Source: Halobacillus karajensis (lineage in GTDB: Bacteria; Bacillota; Bacilli; Bacillales; Halobacillaceae). Taken from it: a stretch of 64,000 bases of DNA. The notes under the pieces are model-generated. The model did no database searches and was not told the DNA's origin. It saw only the letters and a program-made list of their open reading frames with translations. This document shows, piece by piece, positions 36,430 to 45,278 of the stretch. Each line of letters opens with the position of its first letter. The first letter of the stretch is position 1. The DNA lies in the NCBI RefSeq assembly GCF_900108515.1, contig NZ_FNWW01000010.1, positions 1 through 64,000 on the forward strand, given 5' to 3'. The translations under genes were made by a program, and so were the position numbers.

Positions 36430-36450
36430 TTTATTCTATGATAGAATAAA
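36430..36450 (+). promoter_or_regulatory. 21-bp palindrome upstream of the carbonic-anhydrase-like gene
   Basis: TTTATTCTA-TGA-TAGAATAAA is perfect over 9-bp arms. It includes a TAGAAT -10-like sequence and ends 29 bp before the start codon. An operator is likely. Confidence 0.5.
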
Positions 36451-36478
36451 GGTGGATTTTTGTTAGGAGGGATTTTTT

Positions 36479-36862
36479 ATGGCAGAAAAAACTTTTGCGA
36501 CAGCTATTAACTGCATGGACGGACGGGTCCAACTTCCCGTTATTCACTGGATGCAGGAGCGTTATGGCACAGAGTATATTGATATGATTACAGAAGCGGG
36601 ACCTACAAAGTTCCTGTTGGAAGGATCAGAAGAACAACTGGCGTCCATCAAAACGAAAATTGATATTTCCGTAGATAAACATGGATCTGGTGTAGTGGCC
36701 ATTGTTGGGCACCACAATTGTGCGGGCAATCCGGTTGAACGCGAGCAAAAAGTAGGCTTTATTCAGGAATCTGTTGAGCTTGTGAAATCCTGGGGATTTA
36801 ATGTGGATGTCATCGGCCTATATGTTAATGACCAGTGGGAAGTAGAAGTGATTACTGGATAG
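36479..36862 (+). CDS. Small beta-carbonic-anhydrase-like protein
   Basis: 127 residues. The zinc-ligand pattern of beta-carbonic anhydrases appears in short form: Cys-x-Asp-x-Arg in NCMDGRVQ (about 12-19) and His-x-x-Cys in GHHNCAGNP (about 77-85). It is about half the usual length and lacks the rest of the active-site dimer region, so CO2 hydration is not certain. The ribosome binding site is GGAGGGATTTTTT. Confidence 0.7.
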   Translation: MAEKTFATAINCMDGRVQLPVIHWMQERYGTEYIDMITEAGPTKFLLEGSEEQLASIKTKIDISVDKHGSGVVAIVGHHNCAGNPVEREQKVGFIQESVELVKSWGFNVDVIGLYVNDQWEVEVITG

Positions 36863-36927
36863 AGGATTTCCCTGACTTTTAACGAATGGTTCTTATTATA
36901 AAGAAGATTCGTGAAGGGGTGACGGGT

Positions 36928-37146
36928 TTGGAGCAATCAAGCTGGTTTGAATTCGTGGAAAAGGAACGAGACCCAGTGTACAGGGAATTGCAGAAATTAA
37001 CGGAGGAAAACCGGACGATACACATTGCCTCCTATACCATTACGTTAAATCCTTTTGCCTTGATAGAAATTGAGGGGAACGGTATTCACGACTGTGTCTG
37101 TGACATCGAAACCTGCTATAAGTATTTGTGTGCGGTAAGCAAATGA
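36928..37146 (+). CDS. Small protein of unknown function
   Basis: 72 residues (MEQSSWFEFVEKERDP..., ending DCVCDIETCYKYLCAVSK) with four Cys near the end. The TTG start at 36928 follows AAGGGGTGACGGGT. A frame open from 36886 lacks an SD. It may be cotranscribed with the carbonic-anhydrase-like gene, 65 nt upstream. A strong terminator follows. Confidence 0.55.
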   Translation: MEQSSWFEFVEKERDPVYRELQKLTEENRTIHIASYTITLNPFALIEIEGNGIHDCVCDIETCYKYLCAVSK

Positions 37147-37148
37147 TG

Positions 37149-37189
37149 GGAAGACTCAGGGGTTATTCGGCCCTGAGTCTTCTTTTTTT
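37149..37189 (+). terminator. Terminator after the small-protein gene
   Basis: GAAGACTCAGGG pairs perfectly with CCCTGAGTCTTC, followed by TTTTTTT. Confidence 0.93.
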
Positions 37190-37412
37190 GAGGGTCTTGT
37201 TTATTTAATTTATGGTGAATGGGAAAGCTGTGCTGTCCCCGGGCTGATCGGGGATTCTTTAGAACCTTCTTCTATTATCCCAGCAGCTCACCCATTAGGT
37301 TTTAGAACACTAAACTCAAATGATAGGCCCGGTCCTGAGATGTTTGAGGAGAAAGGGCTTTTTCTATACAATGGTTCTACATGGTTAAATTACTTAGAAA
37401 AAAGGTGTTTCT

Positions 37413-38537
37413 ATGAAGAAATATATCGTTGTAGGCGGTGGCGTCCTCGGGGCTTCGACTGCTTATCATTTAGCTAAAGAAGGCGTCGAAGTTAAAGTCA
37501 TTGACCGTAAAGATGCGGAGCAGGCGACAGAGGCAGCTGCAGGCATTGTTTGTCCATGGCTGGCCCAACGTCGTAATAAGCGTTGGTACCGTCTTGTAAA
37601 AGGAGGAGCACGGTATTACCCTGAGTTGATCCGTCAGCTTGAGGCAGAAGGAGAGAGCAAAACAGGTTACCGTCGCGTTGGTGCCATCAGTCTCCAAAGA
37701 GATGAACAAAAGTTAGAAAAAACAATGGAACGTGCGTTAAAACGAAGGGAAGACGGTGCACCGGAAATTGGGGAGATTACAAGGATTTCACCAGAAGAAG
37801 CGAAAAAGCTTTTTCCGCCATTAGCAGATGGATACGATGCAATTCATGTTAGTGGAGCCGCGCGTGTGAACGGGCGAGAGTTGAGGGATGCTTTGCTCCG
37901 AGTGGCTGCAAAAAATGGAGTGGAACAGATTCATGGAGAAGCCACTCTCGTTTATGAGGGTAAAAAGGTAACAGCAGTGGAAGTGGATGGAGTGCTTCAC
38001 GAAGCTGATGAAGTGATTGTAACTGCCGGTGCTTGGGCGAAGCCGCTTCTAAAACCGCTGGGCATTAACTTCCTTGTCCACCCGCAGAAAGCGCAAATTG
38101 TCCATTTAGACCTTCCAGACACCGAAACAGAGAACTGGCCAGTCATTATGCCACCGAATAATCAATATATGCTTTCATTCGGAGGCGGCCGCGTCGTAAT
38201 AGGGGCTACTCATGAAACAGATGCAGGATTTGACGGGCGCTCCACAGCAGGTGGCCTTCATTATGTATTTGATAAAGCCCTGGAAGTAGCACCGGGTTTG
38301 TATGAAAGCACTTTTGCTGAAACACGTGTAGGCTTTAGACCATTCACACCGGGGTCTTTGCCAGTCTTTGGCAGGGTTCCAGAATGGGGCAATCTTTATG
38401 TCGCTAACGGATTAGGTGCATCAGGGCTTACATCAGGTCCATATGTCGGTGCAGAGGTCGCCCGCCTAGTTTTAGGGAAAGAAACAGAGCTCGATCCAGC
38501 CGACTATGATGTAATGGAAGCGATCGAGCCGGAGTAA
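37413..38537 (+). CDS. FAD-dependent D-amino-acid oxidase/dehydrogenase-like enzyme
   Basis: 374 residues of the DAO family. The FAD-binding motif GGGVLGASTAYHLAKEG starts at residue 8, and the C-terminal LYVANGLGASGLTSGP block closes the fold. It oxidises amino or imino groups; the glycine-oxidase (ThiO)/DadA branch is likely, but the substrate is open. The ribosome binding site AAAAAAGGTGTTTCT is moderate. The gene has its own terminator. Confidence 0.85.
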   Translation: MKKYIVVGGGVLGASTAYHLAKEGVEVKVIDRKDAEQATEAAAGIVCPWLAQRRNKRWYRLVKGGARYYPELIRQLEAEGESKTGYRRVGAISLQRDEQKLEKTMERALKRREDGAPEIGEITRISPEEAKKLFPPLADGYDAIHVSGAARVNGRELRDALLRVAAKNGVEQIHGEATLVYEGKKVTAVEVDGVLHEADEVIVTAGAWAKPLLKPLGINFLVHPQKAQIVHLDLPDTETENWPVIMPPNNQYMLSFGGGRVVIGATHETDAGFDGRSTAGGLHYVFDKALEVAPGLYESTFAETRVGFRPFTPGSLPVFGRVPEWGNLYVANGLGASGLTSGPYVGAEVARLVLGKETELDPADYDVMEAIEPE

Positions 38538-38554
38538 GTAGCCCATCACAGGAG

Positions 38555-38590
38555 AAACTCCCTGCCGTGAAGAACGGCAGGGAGTTTTAT
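38555..38590 (+). terminator. Terminator of the FAD oxidase gene
   Basis: AACTCCCTGCCGT pairs with ACGGCAGGGAGTT around GAAGA, followed by TTAT. Confidence 0.9.
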
Positions 38591-38653
38591 AGTACTGGCG
38601 AAGAGTTGGCTTCGTTGTTCCGAACTCTCTGATTGAAAGGTGGGATCAGCGGT

Positions 38654-39070
38654 TTATTCATCAGGGTAGTCACAATATTCAATAATTGTGCCACCCGTGT
38701 CAGCAGGGTTCAAATAAATGAGACGCCGCCCGTGTTTGTTCGTTCTTAACGACCATTCTAAAGTACGGATCCCCTCTTTTTCTAATTCTTTCAAAGCTTC
38801 CTTCAAATCGCCTACATGATAAGCTACATGATGGACGCCTTTACCCTTTTGTTTTATGAAACGGGCGATGGGAGAAGAGGTATTATTTGTCGGCATCAGT
38901 AACTCTGTACGGTCTCCATGGATATCCATAATGGCAATTTCGCTCTCTACGCCCTCAGCTTCATTACGGTAGCGATCAATTAATGTACCACCAAGAATAT
39001 GTGTATAAAAGGCAATACTGTCTTCAATATTACGAACAGCTACACCGATATGGTCCAATTTCTTTTCCAC
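38654..39070 (-). CDS. mce: Methylmalonyl-CoA epimerase-type VOC protein
   Basis: 138 residues of the vicinal-oxygen-chelate fold. Metal ligands: His in LDHIGVAV (7), Gln/Glu in TELLMP (about 57) and His in GVHHVAYHV (about 80), ending in GGTIIEYCDYP. The pattern fits methylmalonyl-CoA epimerase, which interconverts (S)- and (R)-methylmalonyl-CoA. No mutase gene is adjacent, so the name is tentative. The GTG start follows GAGGAG-ACTAATTC. Confidence 0.72.
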   Translation of the reverse strand: MEKKLDHIGVAVRNIEDSIAFYTHILGGTLIDRYRNEAEGVESEIAIMDIHGDRTELLMPTNNTSSPIARFIKQKGKGVHHVAYHVGDLKEALKELEKEGIRTLEWSLRTNKHGRRLIYLNPADTGGTIIEYCDYPDE

Positions 39071-39226
39071 GAATTAGTCTCCTCTACAGCAATATCCACT
39101 CATTTTAACATATCCAGGCCCAGGTCCCTTGTAAAGGTCTTAGTGATCCGCCTTTTTTCATGAAATCTAATTATCCGTACAAGCTGATTTTTCTTTTCTG
39201 CATAAAGTAGTGCAGGAGGTGATTTT

Positions 39227-39457
39227 ATGCCTGCCTGGATCAGCAATAGTTTGAAAATCCTGTCAACCATTGTCATGCACATTGTTGTGACCTTATTTTT
39301 GTTTGGTGCTATCGTATATACCATCTTCACAGGACTGACAGTGTTCAAAGGATTGATCGTCATTGGTTTGTTCTTTCTTTGGGTCATATCATTCATTTGT
39401 ATAGTAATGAAGCTGTACGAGTATTTATTTGGCCGTTGGAAGAACGACCATGAGTAA
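39227..39457 (+). CDS. Small two-helix membrane protein
   Basis: 76 residues with two hydrophobic helices (about 10-32 and 39-62) and charged ends (KNDHE). GCAGGAGGTGATTTT-ATG is an excellent start signal, so it is likely real. No function is recognised. Confidence 0.65.
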   Translation: MPAWISNSLKILSTIVMHIVVTLFLFGAIVYTIFTGLTVFKGLIVIGLFFLWVISFICIVMKLYEYLFGRWKNDHE

Positions 39458-39485
39458 AAAAGGATCCTGCCATGCAGGATCCTTG
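39455..39485 (-). terminator. Terminator of the DJ-1/PfpI gene
   Basis: AAGGATCCTGC pairs with GCAGGATCCTT. The T run lies on the minus strand; it may also stop the small plus-strand gene. Confidence 0.9.
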
Positions 39486-39490
39486 ATACA

Positions 39491-40153
39491 TTAGTCTAGT
39501 TGTTTTACAACTTCTTTTGCGACAGCTTCTGTGGACTGTGGATTTTGTCCTGTGATCAGGTTTCCGTCCACTTCATAATATTCAGACCAGTTTGGACCAC
39601 TTACAAAGGTTGCGCCAAGTTCATTCAACTTGCTTTCTAGAAGGAAAGGCATATGTTGATCAAGTGTTGTTTCCACCTCTTCAGCATCCGTAAAAGCGTT
39701 GACGCGTTTGCCTTTTACGAGTGGCTCCCCATTGGAAAGGGTCGCTCCTACAAGACCGGCGGGTCCGTGACATACAGCAGCAATGATTTTATCTGCTTCA
39801 TAGAATTGACGAAGCAATTTTTGGAGGTCTTCATTATTCGGGAAGTCAAACATCGTGCCGTGTCCGCCTGGTAGGAAGATGGCATCATAATCCTCGGCTT
39901 TTACAGCAGCAATAGACGTTGTATTTTCTAAATGTGGTTTTGTATCCAGGATTTCCTGTGGTTCATCTTCGCTTACACTACCCGGGTCTATGGGAGCACG
40001 CCCGCCTTGAGGGCTAGCTACGGTTATATCATAACCGTATTTCTTGAATTCATTGTATGCTTCACCAAATTCAGATAACCAAATACCTGTTGGTTGTTCG
40101 TCGGTAACTTTTTCATGGTTTGTTACGACCATCAGGACTTTTTTAGACATCAT
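39491..40153 (-). CDS. DJ-1/PfpI-family protein (Hsp31-like class I glutamine-amidotransferase fold)
   Basis: 220 residues. The nucleophile elbow is AVCHGPAGL (Cys about 130), preceded by FLPGGHGTMFD and followed by NAFTDAEE, as in Hsp31/YraA-type stress proteins with chaperone or glyoxalase/deglycase activities. AAAGGAGGAACACA precedes ATG 40153, which replaces an earlier in-frame start at 40186. It is divergent from the metal-resistance regulator. Confidence 0.85.
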   Translation of the reverse strand: MMSKKVLMVVTNHEKVTDEQPTGIWLSEFGEAYNEFKKYGYDITVASPQGGRAPIDPGSVSEDEPQEILDTKPHLENTTSIAAVKAEDYDAIFLPGGHGTMFDFPNNEDLQKLLRQFYEADKIIAAVCHGPAGLVGATLSNGEPLVKGKRVNAFTDAEEVETTLDQHMPFLLESKLNELGATFVSGPNWSEYYEVDGNLITGQNPQSTEAVAKEVVKQLD

Positions 40154-40282
40154 TGTGTTCCTCCTTTGGTAGTGAATCATCGCCATTTTAATACCTAAAA
40201 ATCGTAAGTGGCAAACCTTTTGCTTGTACGTCTATAAAGAAATTTCCCTTTTTCATAGCTATTAAACATGGGCAAAATACCG

Positions 40283-40340
40283 TTGACAAAATGGATTCTT
40301 CCGCATACGCTAAGTGTATATATGAATATATGCGCATATA
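40283..40340 (+). promoter_or_regulatory. Promoter and ArsR/SmtB-type operator of the metal-export operon
   Basis: TTGACA (40283-40288) is a perfect -35. A weak TACGCT -10 lies 17 bp downstream. TATATG-CG-CATATA (40327-40340) is a perfect palindrome of the kind bound by CadC/CzrA-type regulators. Confidence 0.65.
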
Positions 40341-40357
40341 AGGAAGGTGTCGATTTC

Positions 40358-40696
40358 ATGAGTGTAGAGAACAATAAAGCGAAGGGGCAAGAAATGAAGG
40401 AAACAGAACAGCTGGATGAGGAGACGCTATTCGTCGTTTCCCAAACTTTTAAAGCGTTATCTGACCCCACTCGAATCAGAATTCTTCATTTACTTTGCGA
40501 ACGGGAAATGTCCGTTAATCAAATTGCTGATACATTGGAACTTCGCCAATCTACGGTGTCCCATCAGCTTCGTTTTTTGAAGAACCTGCGTTTAGTAAAG
40601 TACCGGAGAGCAGGTACGACGATATTTTACTCCCACGATGATGAACACGTCATCGATCTTTTGCAACAAACGATCAATCACGCTCTGCACCATTAA
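40358..40696 (+). CDS. ArsR/SmtB-family metal-responsive repressor (CadC/CzrA type)
   Basis: 112 residues. Winged helix with [13 protein letters not shown], the recognition helix [15 protein letters not shown] and the wing [16 protein letters not shown]. The C-terminal helix [16 protein letters not shown] carries the Asp/His alpha-5 metal-site pattern of CzrA-like zinc sensors. There is no N-terminal Cys pair, unlike CadC. AGGAAGGTG precedes ATG 40358. Cotranscribed with the P-type ATPase, 13 nt downstream. Confidence 0.88.
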   Translation: MSVENNKAKGQEMKETEQLDEETLFVVSQTFKALSDPTRIRILHLLCEREMSVNQIADTLELRQSTVSHQLRFLKNLRLVKYRRAGTTIFYSHDDEHVIDLLQQTINHALHH

Positions 40697-40709
40697 AGGG
40701 GAGAAAAAG

Positions 40710-42770
40710 ATGAAGGAATATAAATTACAAGGTGTATCATGCGCAAATTGTGCGCAAGAAATGGAAGAGGAGATCAAAAAGCTTAGTCATGGGGAAAATA
40801 CAGAGCTTCATTTTTCATCAAGCAAGTTGAGGGTTGAGGACGGAGTAGATTTGAATCAAGTCCGCCGTATTTTGAAAACTGACGGAGCTTCCCTTATCGA
40901 GGATGAAGGAAACAGCCACCGTCATGGGTCAAATTTGAGGCTCTTTGTCATTCTGTCCTCATTAATCTTTGGTGCGACCTTTTTATTACAAGGGATTGCT
41001 GCTTCTTTTCTTCTTATTTCAATGTATGTGGCTGCGATTGTGATTAGTGGTCACCAAACGTTTTGGAAAGGTTTGAAAAATCTTGTCCGCTTGAAATTTA
41101 ATATTGATACCCTTATGACAATTGCCTTAATCGGAGCCGTTTCCATTGGAGAATGGAAAGAAGCGACTCTTGTTGCGATCCTCTTCGGGCTCAATGAATA
41201 TTTAGAAGGTCTAGGGATGGAGAAAGCAAGAAATTCAATGGAGCAATTATTGAAGGTGGCTCCTAAACAGGCGACGAAAATAATGGAGGATGGCACAGAA
41301 AAAGTAGTGGCCATTGAAGATCTTCAGGAAGGGGATATCGTTCTCGTAAAAGCGGGGGAAAAGATCCCTTCAGACGGAACCGTTGCATCAGGCCATAGTT
41401 CTGTCAACGAAGCAGCTATTACAGGTGAATCTCTTCCTGTCGATAAACGGCCGGGGGAAAAACTCTTTGGTGGCAGTATAAATAATGAAGGACTTTTAAG
41501 GGTGGAAATCACAAAAGCTTATGGAGAGTCTTCCTTGGCAAAAATTCTTCAGTTAGTGGAGGAAGCACAGGAGCGAAAAACTCCTACAGAGCTTTTCATT
41601 AATCGCTTCGCAAAATACTATACACCACTGATTATGGTAATTGCCGGTCTTGTGATAGTCGCCCCGCCACTTCTATTTGCTGCTTCCTGGGCGGAATCCT
41701 TTTATCAGGGGCTGGCCGTACTTATTGTCGGTTGCCCATGTGCCTTGATTTTGTCTTCGCCAATTGCCATTCTGTCGGGGATTACGAAAAATGCTCGGAA
41801 TGGCATCCTTATAAAAGGGGGAGCTTTTCTCGAACAGCTTGGAAAAATAGAGAGTATGGCTTTTGACAAGACAGGAACTTTGACTAAAGGAGAGCCGAAG
41901 GTCCATGCGGTCCAGGTATATGAAGAGGAAAAGTTCTTTTCTGTGGCACGTGCCATTGAGAGACATTCTTCCCATCCGATAGCGGCAGCGATTCTTGATT
42001 ATTCGCTTGTCCAAGAGGCGGATGTATTAGAGCCTTCTTCTGTTGATACAATTCCAGGAAAAGGCATACGGGCAGAGATTGAAGGGCAGACCTATTATGT
42101 AGGCAGTGAACAAACTTTAGATCATTTGGATTTGGCACAGGAATTACAGGGCGACATTGATCGTATGAAAGAAGTAGGATACACACTTGTCCTTGTATCC
42201 GATGAAAAGGCTGTCCTTGGTATGTTTGGAGTCGCGGATGAAGTGCGGGAAGAAAGTCGAACTTTAATGCAACGTCTTCACTCTTTAGGGATAAAACATA
42301 CCATCATGCTGACAGGGGACCATGAGAAAACGGCTGAGAAAGTGGCAGGTGAAATTGGAGTTAGTGATGTGCACGCACAGTTATTGCCAGATCAGAAAGT
42401 GGAAAAGATCGAGGAACTGAAGAAAAAGGGCAGACTCGCGATGATCGGTGATGGCATCAATGATGCACCCGCATTAACGATGGCTGATTTAGGGATTGCC
42501 ATGGGGAAAGGAACAGATAGTGCAATTGAAACAGCAGACATTGTTCTTATGCAAGATCACCTTGGGAAATTGCCTCACGCATTTCGTATTGCCAAGCGTG
42601 TGAACGCGATCGTTAAATGGAATATTTCTATTGCGCTGGGATTGAAAGTGTTCGCCTTATTACTGACGATTCCCGGATGGCTAACTCTATGGTTCGCCAT
42701 TCTCGCCGATATGGGCGCAACTATCCTAGTCACTTTGATCAGTCTTACAGTTCTCCTTATGAAGGAGTAA
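40710..42770 (+). CDS. cadA: Heavy-metal-exporting P1B-type ATPase (Cd/Zn/Co)
   Basis: 686 residues. One N-terminal HMA domain with GVSCANC (Cys11, Cys14). The membrane metal site is CPC (in GCPCALILS, about 342). The phosphorylation site is DKTGTLTKGE (Asp about 386), the TGES loop is present, and GDGINDAPAL is the hinge. The transmembrane CPC and the coupled SmtB-type regulator point to Zn/Cd/Co export rather than copper. ATG 40710 follows AAAGGGGAGAAAAAG. Confidence 0.92.
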   Translation: MKEYKLQGVSCANCAQEMEEEIKKLSHGENTELHFSSSKLRVEDGVDLNQVRRILKTDGASLIEDEGNSHRHGSNLRLFVILSSLIFGATFLLQGIAASFLLISMYVAAIVISGHQTFWKGLKNLVRLKFNIDTLMTIALIGAVSIGEWKEATLVAILFGLNEYLEGLGMEKARNSMEQLLKVAPKQATKIMEDGTEKVVAIEDLQEGDIVLVKAGEKIPSDGTVASGHSSVNEAAITGESLPVDKRPGEKLFGGSINNEGLLRVEITKAYGESSLAKILQLVEEAQERKTPTELFINRFAKYYTPLIMVIAGLVIVAPPLLFAASWAESFYQGLAVLIVGCPCALILSSPIAILSGITKNARNGILIKGGAFLEQLGKIESMAFDKTGTLTKGEPKVHAVQVYEEEKFFSVARAIERHSSHPIAAAILDYSLVQEADVLEPSSVDTIPGKGIRAEIEGQTYYVGSEQTLDHLDLAQELQGDIDRMKEVGYTLVLVSDEKAVLGMFGVADEVREESRTLMQRLHSLGIKHTIMLTGDHEKTAEKVAGEIGVSDVHAQLLPDQKVEKIEELKKKGRLAMIGDGINDAPALTMADLGIAMGKGTDSAIETADIVLMQDHLGKLPHAFRIAKRVNAIVKWNISIALGLKVFALLLTIPGWLTLWFAILADMGATILVTLISLTVLLMKE

Positions 42771-42792
42771 TAAATAACTTAAATGGGGAAAT

Positions 42793-42841
42793 TAACCACA
42801 CCAGGCCATCCAATATTTGGATGTCCTGGTGTGGTTTTATT
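42793..42841 (+). terminator. Terminator of the metal-export operon
   Basis: AACCACACCAGG pairs with CCTGGTGTGGTT, with inner CATCCA/TGGATG, then TTTAT. Confidence 0.92.
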
Positions 42842-43039
42842 TGAAGAAATACAATCCTTAGACTTTATTTGTTGGACAGAGTGATTTGTGATAACTGGAA
42901 GGGCAAAAGACCGTCAGGAGAAATGTGATTTTTTCGGTAAATAGTGGCTCTCCTTCCGTAAAAACAGTGAGGTGATGATACATACTTTTGCCGGGCTAAG
43001 ACGACGATAAAGCATATATAAAGAGTGAGGATAATGGTT

Positions 43040-44533
43040 ATGAAGATACAATTCGATCAAACGCAAAAATTTCATATCAATAAGATCTATGGTCCTATTC
43101 ATCAAGAAGTGAATGCCCTTTCGTTTCACTCCAAACGAGTAGAACCACAATCGGTATTTTTTTGTCTGCAAGGGGATAATTTCGATGGCCATAAATACGT
43201 GGAGGAAGCGATTGCTCAAGGTGCCTGTGTGATTATCGGAAGTGATGGGTCATTATTTAATAGGCTTGTGCAGACGTATGATCAAACAACCTTTTTACTT
43301 GTAAATCATGTCCGTTCAGCGATGGCTGCTTTCTCTAAGGAGTATTTCAACAGGGCAGATGAAGAACTTAAAACCGTTGGTGTAACGGGAACGAATGGAA
43401 AGACGACCGTCGCTGCTTATATTCGGTCTTTGTTGACATTGCTTGGGTTAAGAACAGGATCCATTGGTACAACGGGGATTTGGTCGTCAACCCGTAAACT
43501 GAACTATAAAAAGAGCACGCCGACAACCCCCGAATCCATGGACATTCACCGTATATTTCGGGATTTCAGGAACCTAAATGATCAAGGAGCTGTTATGGAA
43601 GTCTCCTCCATCGCTCTCGATCAATGCAGGGTGGAAGGGATTCAATTTGATGTAGCCGTCCACACGAATTTCTCTGAAGACCATATGGAATATCACCGGA
43701 CAATGGATCACTATCGTGAATGTAAGATGCGCCTGTTCCATCAGGCTAATCATAGGGTTGTGAATTTAGATGATGATGGGATGGCTTCTGAGTTGTTGGC
43801 CATGGGGAAGGATGGCCTGCTCACCTATAGCATCAACAATCATCCTGAAGCAGATTTATCTGCTATTCATCTCAAAGTTATGGAAAAAGGTACTCAATTC
43901 TCATTAAAATATCGTGACAAGACAGTAAATGTGGAGTTGCCTGTATATGGGAATTATAATGTTGCCAATTTACTGGCAGCTATTGCTACAGCCCTTCACC
44001 TCGGGTTTTCCTTCCATGAGATCTTAAAAGTTCTGCCAAATTTAGAAAGCCCAGAAGGACGATTTCAAGTGATTGAAACCCCACTTCAGCAAAAAGTGAT
44101 TTTAGACTATGCCCATACACCTGTTGCGTTGGAACGATTGGTGGAAGAAGTGAAAAAAATGAACTATCGCCGGTTAATCGTAATGGTCGCAGGAGTGGGC
44201 ATCCGAGATTTCAATAAAATGCCAAAGATGGCCAACGCCATTGAAGGAAAAGCGGATGAAGTGATTGTAACGGTAGATCACCCTGCACACCACGATCCGC
44301 AAATCATTGTGGACAAGGTGATGACTGGATTCATCAATCCGGGTGCGGGGAATATTCATTCGACGTTGACGAGAGAAGAAGGGATACGGAAATCCATGAG
44401 TCTCGGACAAGAGGGAGATATCATTTTGCTCACTGGTGGCTGTATTAATAATGCTCAAATCGTAAAAGGGGAAGAAGTCCCTCATTTTGATGAGAAGATT
44501 ATTGAAAGTTTCTTTCCGCGTGTGGTCCAATAA
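43040..44533 (+). CDS. MurE-like UDP-MurNAc-peptide ligase paralogue
   Basis: 498 residues with the three Mur-ligase domains. P-loop VGVTGTNGKTT (about 113), ATPase-domain HTNFSEDHMEYH, and DYAHTPVALERL in the C-domain. MurE adds the third residue to UDP-MurNAc-L-Ala-D-Glu. The amino-acid selection motif, DNPR in meso-DAP enzymes, reads DHPAHHDP here (about 412), closer to the DNPA type of L-Lys ligases. The usual GCGGDRD loop is changed to VAGVGIRD. It lies outside any division cluster. The canonical murE is presumably elsewhere. ATG 43040 is 9 nt from TGAGG; ATG 43034 is possible. Confidence 0.85.
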   Translation: MKIQFDQTQKFHINKIYGPIHQEVNALSFHSKRVEPQSVFFCLQGDNFDGHKYVEEAIAQGACVIIGSDGSLFNRLVQTYDQTTFLLVNHVRSAMAAFSKEYFNRADEELKTVGVTGTNGKTTVAAYIRSLLTLLGLRTGSIGTTGIWSSTRKLNYKKSTPTTPESMDIHRIFRDFRNLNDQGAVMEVSSIALDQCRVEGIQFDVAVHTNFSEDHMEYHRTMDHYRECKMRLFHQANHRVVNLDDDGMASELLAMGKDGLLTYSINNHPEADLSAIHLKVMEKGTQFSLKYRDKTVNVELPVYGNYNVANLLAAIATALHLGFSFHEILKVLPNLESPEGRFQVIETPLQQKVILDYAHTPVALERLVEEVKKMNYRRLIVMVAGVGIRDFNKMPKMANAIEGKADEVIVTVDHPAHHDPQIIVDKVMTGFINPGAGNIHSTLTREEGIRKSMSLGQEGDIILLTGGCINNAQIVKGEEVPHFDEKIIESFFPRVVQ

Positions 44534-44567
44534 GAACCAGTCTCCATAGGAGAGGCTGGTTTTATAT
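44534..44567 (+). terminator. Terminator of the MurE-like gene
   Basis: AACCAGTCTCC pairs with GGAGAGGCTGGTT (small internal mismatch), followed by TTTATAT. Confidence 0.8.
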
Positions 44568-44603
44568 ATTTGTACAAAACCTTAATCATCAGCTTCCTAA
44601 GAA

Positions 44604-45143
44604 TTAATCAAACGTTTGTTTAACTAGTTGTTTGTAGCGTTTGAAGTAATGAGGGATTTGCTCAGAGCGTAGTCCATTGGTCATCGCCTCTGCAATAGAT
44701 TGGTTGTACCATTTCTGCCAATCGTAGCCAGCATTGAACTTTTTCCATACCTCATTTCCATGTGTCTGAATTTCTTTTTGTAAGGACTCTAAGTTATCAA
44801 GTTTGTCTGCTACAATTAATGATTTTACGTCAAAGGATGCTTCATGAACGGTATGAATCGTCTGTTGCTTTCTTTCCTGCCATGCTTTGCTTTTATCTTC
44901 TGTATGTGCAGCAACAAGCTGCCGTACGTCAAATCCGAATTCCTTTTCAATGTCATCAAGGGTGTAAGCCGTGTCTTCTGCAACATCATGCAAGTAACCG
45001 GCACAAATCAAGACATCATGAAAGCCTGCTTGTTTTAGTGTTTCTGCCACACGTACAGGATGGACAATGTAATCTTCGTCAGCGTTTTTCCGTTTTTGTC
45101 CACAATGAGCTTTGGTGGCGAATAATTTTGCTTTATCGATCAT
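44604..45143 (-). CDS. HD-domain phosphohydrolase, RelA/SpoT hydrolase-like
   Basis: 179 residues. Family motifs: AKAHCGQKRKNADEDYIVHPVRVAETL (first His), YLHDVAEDT (HD pair, about 54) and KLDNLESL. This arrangement resembles the hydrolase domain of RelA/SpoT and the small (p)ppGpp hydrolases without a synthetase domain, so hydrolysis of a pyrophosphorylated nucleotide is plausible. GAGGGAG lies 8 nt before ATG 45143; the longer upstream frame is hydrophobic and has no signal. Confidence 0.8.
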   Translation of the reverse strand: MIDKAKLFATKAHCGQKRKNADEDYIVHPVRVAETLKQAGFHDVLICAGYLHDVAEDTAYTLDDIEKEFGFDVRQLVAAHTEDKSKAWQERKQQTIHTVHEASFDVKSLIVADKLDNLESLQKEIQTHGNEVWKKFNAGYDWQKWYNQSIAEAMTNGLRSEQIPHYFKRYKQLVKQTFD

Positions 45144-45214
45144 GGACTGCACTCCCTCTTTTATGTTCATGATAACAAATAAAGGGGCAGAATGATTGCA
45201 AAAAAACGCTAAGG

Positions 45215-45244
45215 TTGATTTAATAAGAATGGATATTATATAAT
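45215..45244 (+). promoter_or_regulatory. Promoter of the RibF-like gene
   Basis: TTGATT (45215-45220), 18 bp, TATAAT (45239-45244). Confidence 0.7.
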
Positions 45245-45278
45245 TAATAGGTTTAATCAACAGGTTGAAGGGGATGCT

